Assembly (NCBI RefSeq): GCF_910592395.1
Contig: NC_088308.1
Location: 22,893,501-22,957,500, forward strand
Direction of reading: 5' to 3'
Length of the DNA stretch: 64,000 bases
Source of the DNA: Lineus longissimus
Taxonomy: Eukaryota > Nemertea > Pilidiophora > Heteronemertea > Lineidae
The notes under the pieces were generated by a model. It ran no database searches and was not told the DNA's origin. It saw only the letters and a list, made by a program, of their open reading frames with translations. Both the position numbers and the translations under genes were made by a program. Positions within the stretch are counted from its first letter, which is position 1. Every line of letters starts with the position of its first letter. This document shows, in pieces, positions 61,980 through 64,000 of this stretch.

Positions 61980-62780
61980 TCCCCAGGCTATGGATGTTAA
62001 GATGCATCTTGACCCTCGAGTCTTTGATCCACTCCACTGTCCGGTCTTTCACTGGCCAGACGGAAATGTTTCAATGAGAATAGGTTGTACCAGGTCACAA
62101 CTGACAGAGGACATGCTGAATGAGACCGCTGGGGTTTGTCTTGTGAACAAATTGTGCCAGGGCACTTTCGATTAAGGAGGACCAATTCATATTGATTACC
62201 AAACCACTGGCAAGACGGCTCAGATATACCTCCATGGAGACAAATTCTACCAGGTCTCCTTCAATTCAGGGAAAATGGATTCATGTCCTGGCATCAATGC
62301 AGTACTCGTAGCGACAAATCATAGCATTCTCCTCCAGCCTGTGAGTTATCGATGTGAATGTGTCCTCCCTTAATCAAAAGTGTCCTGGAAAGACGACCAA
62401 TATAGAGATCAATCTGAGCTCTCTCAGCCAGGGACTGCCCTAGAGGTTATCAATGTGAATATGTCTTTCCTCAATCAAATATGTCCTGGTAACAACCAAC
62501 TGTACGTACTAACAGGGACAATCTTAGTAGTCTCATCTACTGAACAGTTAGTGATCGAGACGTCCTTTAATCGAAAGTGTCCTGGAACTGTCTCAGCCAG
62601 GGACTGCCCTGTAGGATTCTGTCTTCTCTCAATCAACAAACGTGTTCTACCAAAAAAAACCAGTCCTTATTGCGACAACAGCCAGTGAGCTATCAATGTT
62701 ACTGTGTCCTCCCTTAATCGAAAGTGTCCTTGAACAACATGCAACAGAGAGATCAATCAGCCGTAGATTATTGATATTCC
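61980..62780. repeat. Degenerate repeat with 'aatcgaaagtgtcctgg' core
   Basis: A motif like 'tatcaatgtgaatgtgtcctcccttaatc' plus 'aaagtgtcctggaa' recurs near 62342, 62448, 62558 and 62685, with 'cagccagggactgccct' also repeated (62428 and 62598). Spacing is irregular, roughly 100-130 bp. It is an old tandem or interspersed array. The 102-codon frame here is a by-product. Confidence 0.6.
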
Positions 62781-63089
62781 CCTATTTTGAATCCGTCTTC
62801 CCTCGGTCAAAATTGCCAATGCACTCGCTGTACTATGAGCTGTATATTCGGAGAGGCAAATCCGAGTTGACTGCCCGGCCAACTATTGGACAGTCTCTTG
62901 AATATTGTTCTATAGGGTTTCTCATCGTTGCCTTTTGAATACATCGGCCTGTCAACGTTCTGACAGAGACAATTCGACCTGTCTTCATGTGTACATATGG
63001 ACAGATGCTCATTGATAACCCCAATTGTATACGGCGGGAACTTCAAAACGGGTTGGATGGGGATTGGGATGAACTTCCACCTAAAGCAG

Positions 63090-64000
63090 GTAGCTGGCTG
63101 GTCCAATCCACGGTTCTGGCAACTCCACGGTTATAAGGATGAGCCAGTCGCAACGGTAGTGAATGGGCAGTTTCATTCACCGTCCTGCCAACAGCGTGAG
63201 AGAGATAAAGGCAGTTGCAATCACACTAAATGGCTGCCCTGGCAGCTCAACCACGATGCTAACACGGTGAGAGAGATGAAGGAGCTACAACCACACGTTA
63301 CTGAGAACTTGCCGCCGCGCCACGCCCCTCCTTGCCGTCGAATAACTGAGCCAGATGAAACAGCATGACGAGACAGTCACAACCGCCGGACCGAATAGGG
63401 CCTGGCAACTCCACGTCTTAACCTTGAAGAGATGAGACAACCACAACTAGACCGAGTCGGCCGGGCAGCTCCACCGTCTTACTTGCACGATGAGAGACTG
63501 AGACAGCCACAATCAGCCCGAAATAACCCTGGTGAGACTGTGTGGGACAGTCACAACCAGAAAGGTGTGTAGACAAGCGTCCAGTGGTAGATTTACTTGA
63601 ACAAATACGGTTTTGAGGGAACAAATACATGGAGCAATGGTGTGGGTATGAAAGGTTCTCGAGTATTATGTCCTGATGCAACTGTCTTGAAGACAAGCAT
63701 CCCGATGCAGCATATGTACGGTAATAAACGTCCCGGAGTGGGAGAAATACGTCTAAAGAAGATGTTCAGCTGATGAAACAGACACAATCAGAAAGAATAA
63801 GGCCTATGGCAGCTCCACCGTCGTCCTGCCCACCACGGTGACAGATATGAGCCAACAACAACCAGACTAAATAGAGCTCTCAGCTCCACCGTCTTGCCAA
63901 CAAGATGAGAGAGATGAAACATCACAACCATATCAGACCGAATGGCTGCCCCACTAGTCTTGCCAACACCGTGTGTCGACAACCGTGTCCCCGAGACGGT
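63090..64000. repeat. Degenerate tandem array of about 65-90 bp units, running off the window
   Basis: Words such as 'gcagctccaccgtctt', 'gccaacacggtgagagagatg', 'cacaaccagac' and 'ccgaat' recur in fixed order with period about 65-90 bp to the end of the window (for example 63233, 63449, 63810 and 63870). Units differ from each other much more than those of the left-end satellite. Short frames on both strands are not genes. Confidence 0.75.

Overview
The window is nuclear DNA from a bilaterian animal. Seven protein-coding genes are split by many short GT-AG introns. RPL3 has an ATG-only first exon, a pyrimidine-tract 5' end and intronic C/D snoRNAs. The gene set (SLC26A11, CCP110, YJU2, NDUFB10, RPL3, a phospho-lyase-like aminotransferase) is typical of animals. 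AT-rich intergenic DNA with satellite and minisatellite arrays suggests a marine invertebrate (echinoderm, hemichordate, cephalochordate or lophotrochozoan). The sequence alone does not say which.

Layout: 1-2905 is an 883-bp higher-order satellite, with a degenerate and partly inverted edge to about 3300. 3301-7956 holds no gene I can support, but has a near-perfect 98-bp-arm hairpin at 5157-5387. SLC26A11 runs on the minus strand from 23231 to 9159 (20 exons, plus one optional C-terminal exon). 23232-30542 is gene-poor. A divergent ETNPPL/PHYKPL-like PLP enzyme (minus, about 34908 to 30543) is head-to-head with CCP110 (plus, 35694-45389, 14 exons). A decayed C2H2 zinc-finger pseudogene lies at about 46610-47190. 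YJU2 (plus, 47449-50417) converges on an unnamed two-TM, PPxY-tailed membrane protein (minus, 52775-51327), and the two share a palindromic poly(A) signal. A 44/30-bp minisatellite fills 54312-55460. NDUFB10 (minus, 57207-56050) is head-to-head with RPL3 (plus, 57599-61684). Two RPL3 introns carry SNORD83-like snoRNAs. Degenerate tandem repeats run from about 61980 to the window end.

The genes form no operon or pathway. They are housekeeping or cell-biological genes: lysosomal/plasma-membrane anion transport, phospho-amine metabolism, centriole/cilium control, splicing, complex I and the ribosome. For six of the seven genes the exon lengths sum to an exact multiple of three, which supports the hand-built models. 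For the aminotransferase this depends on an uncertain first exon. The most interesting non-genic signals are the SNORD83-like pair with a third decaying copy, a foldback element in the NDUFB10/RPL3 promoter with a relative just upstream of YJU2, and an in-frame cassette exon in SLC26A11.
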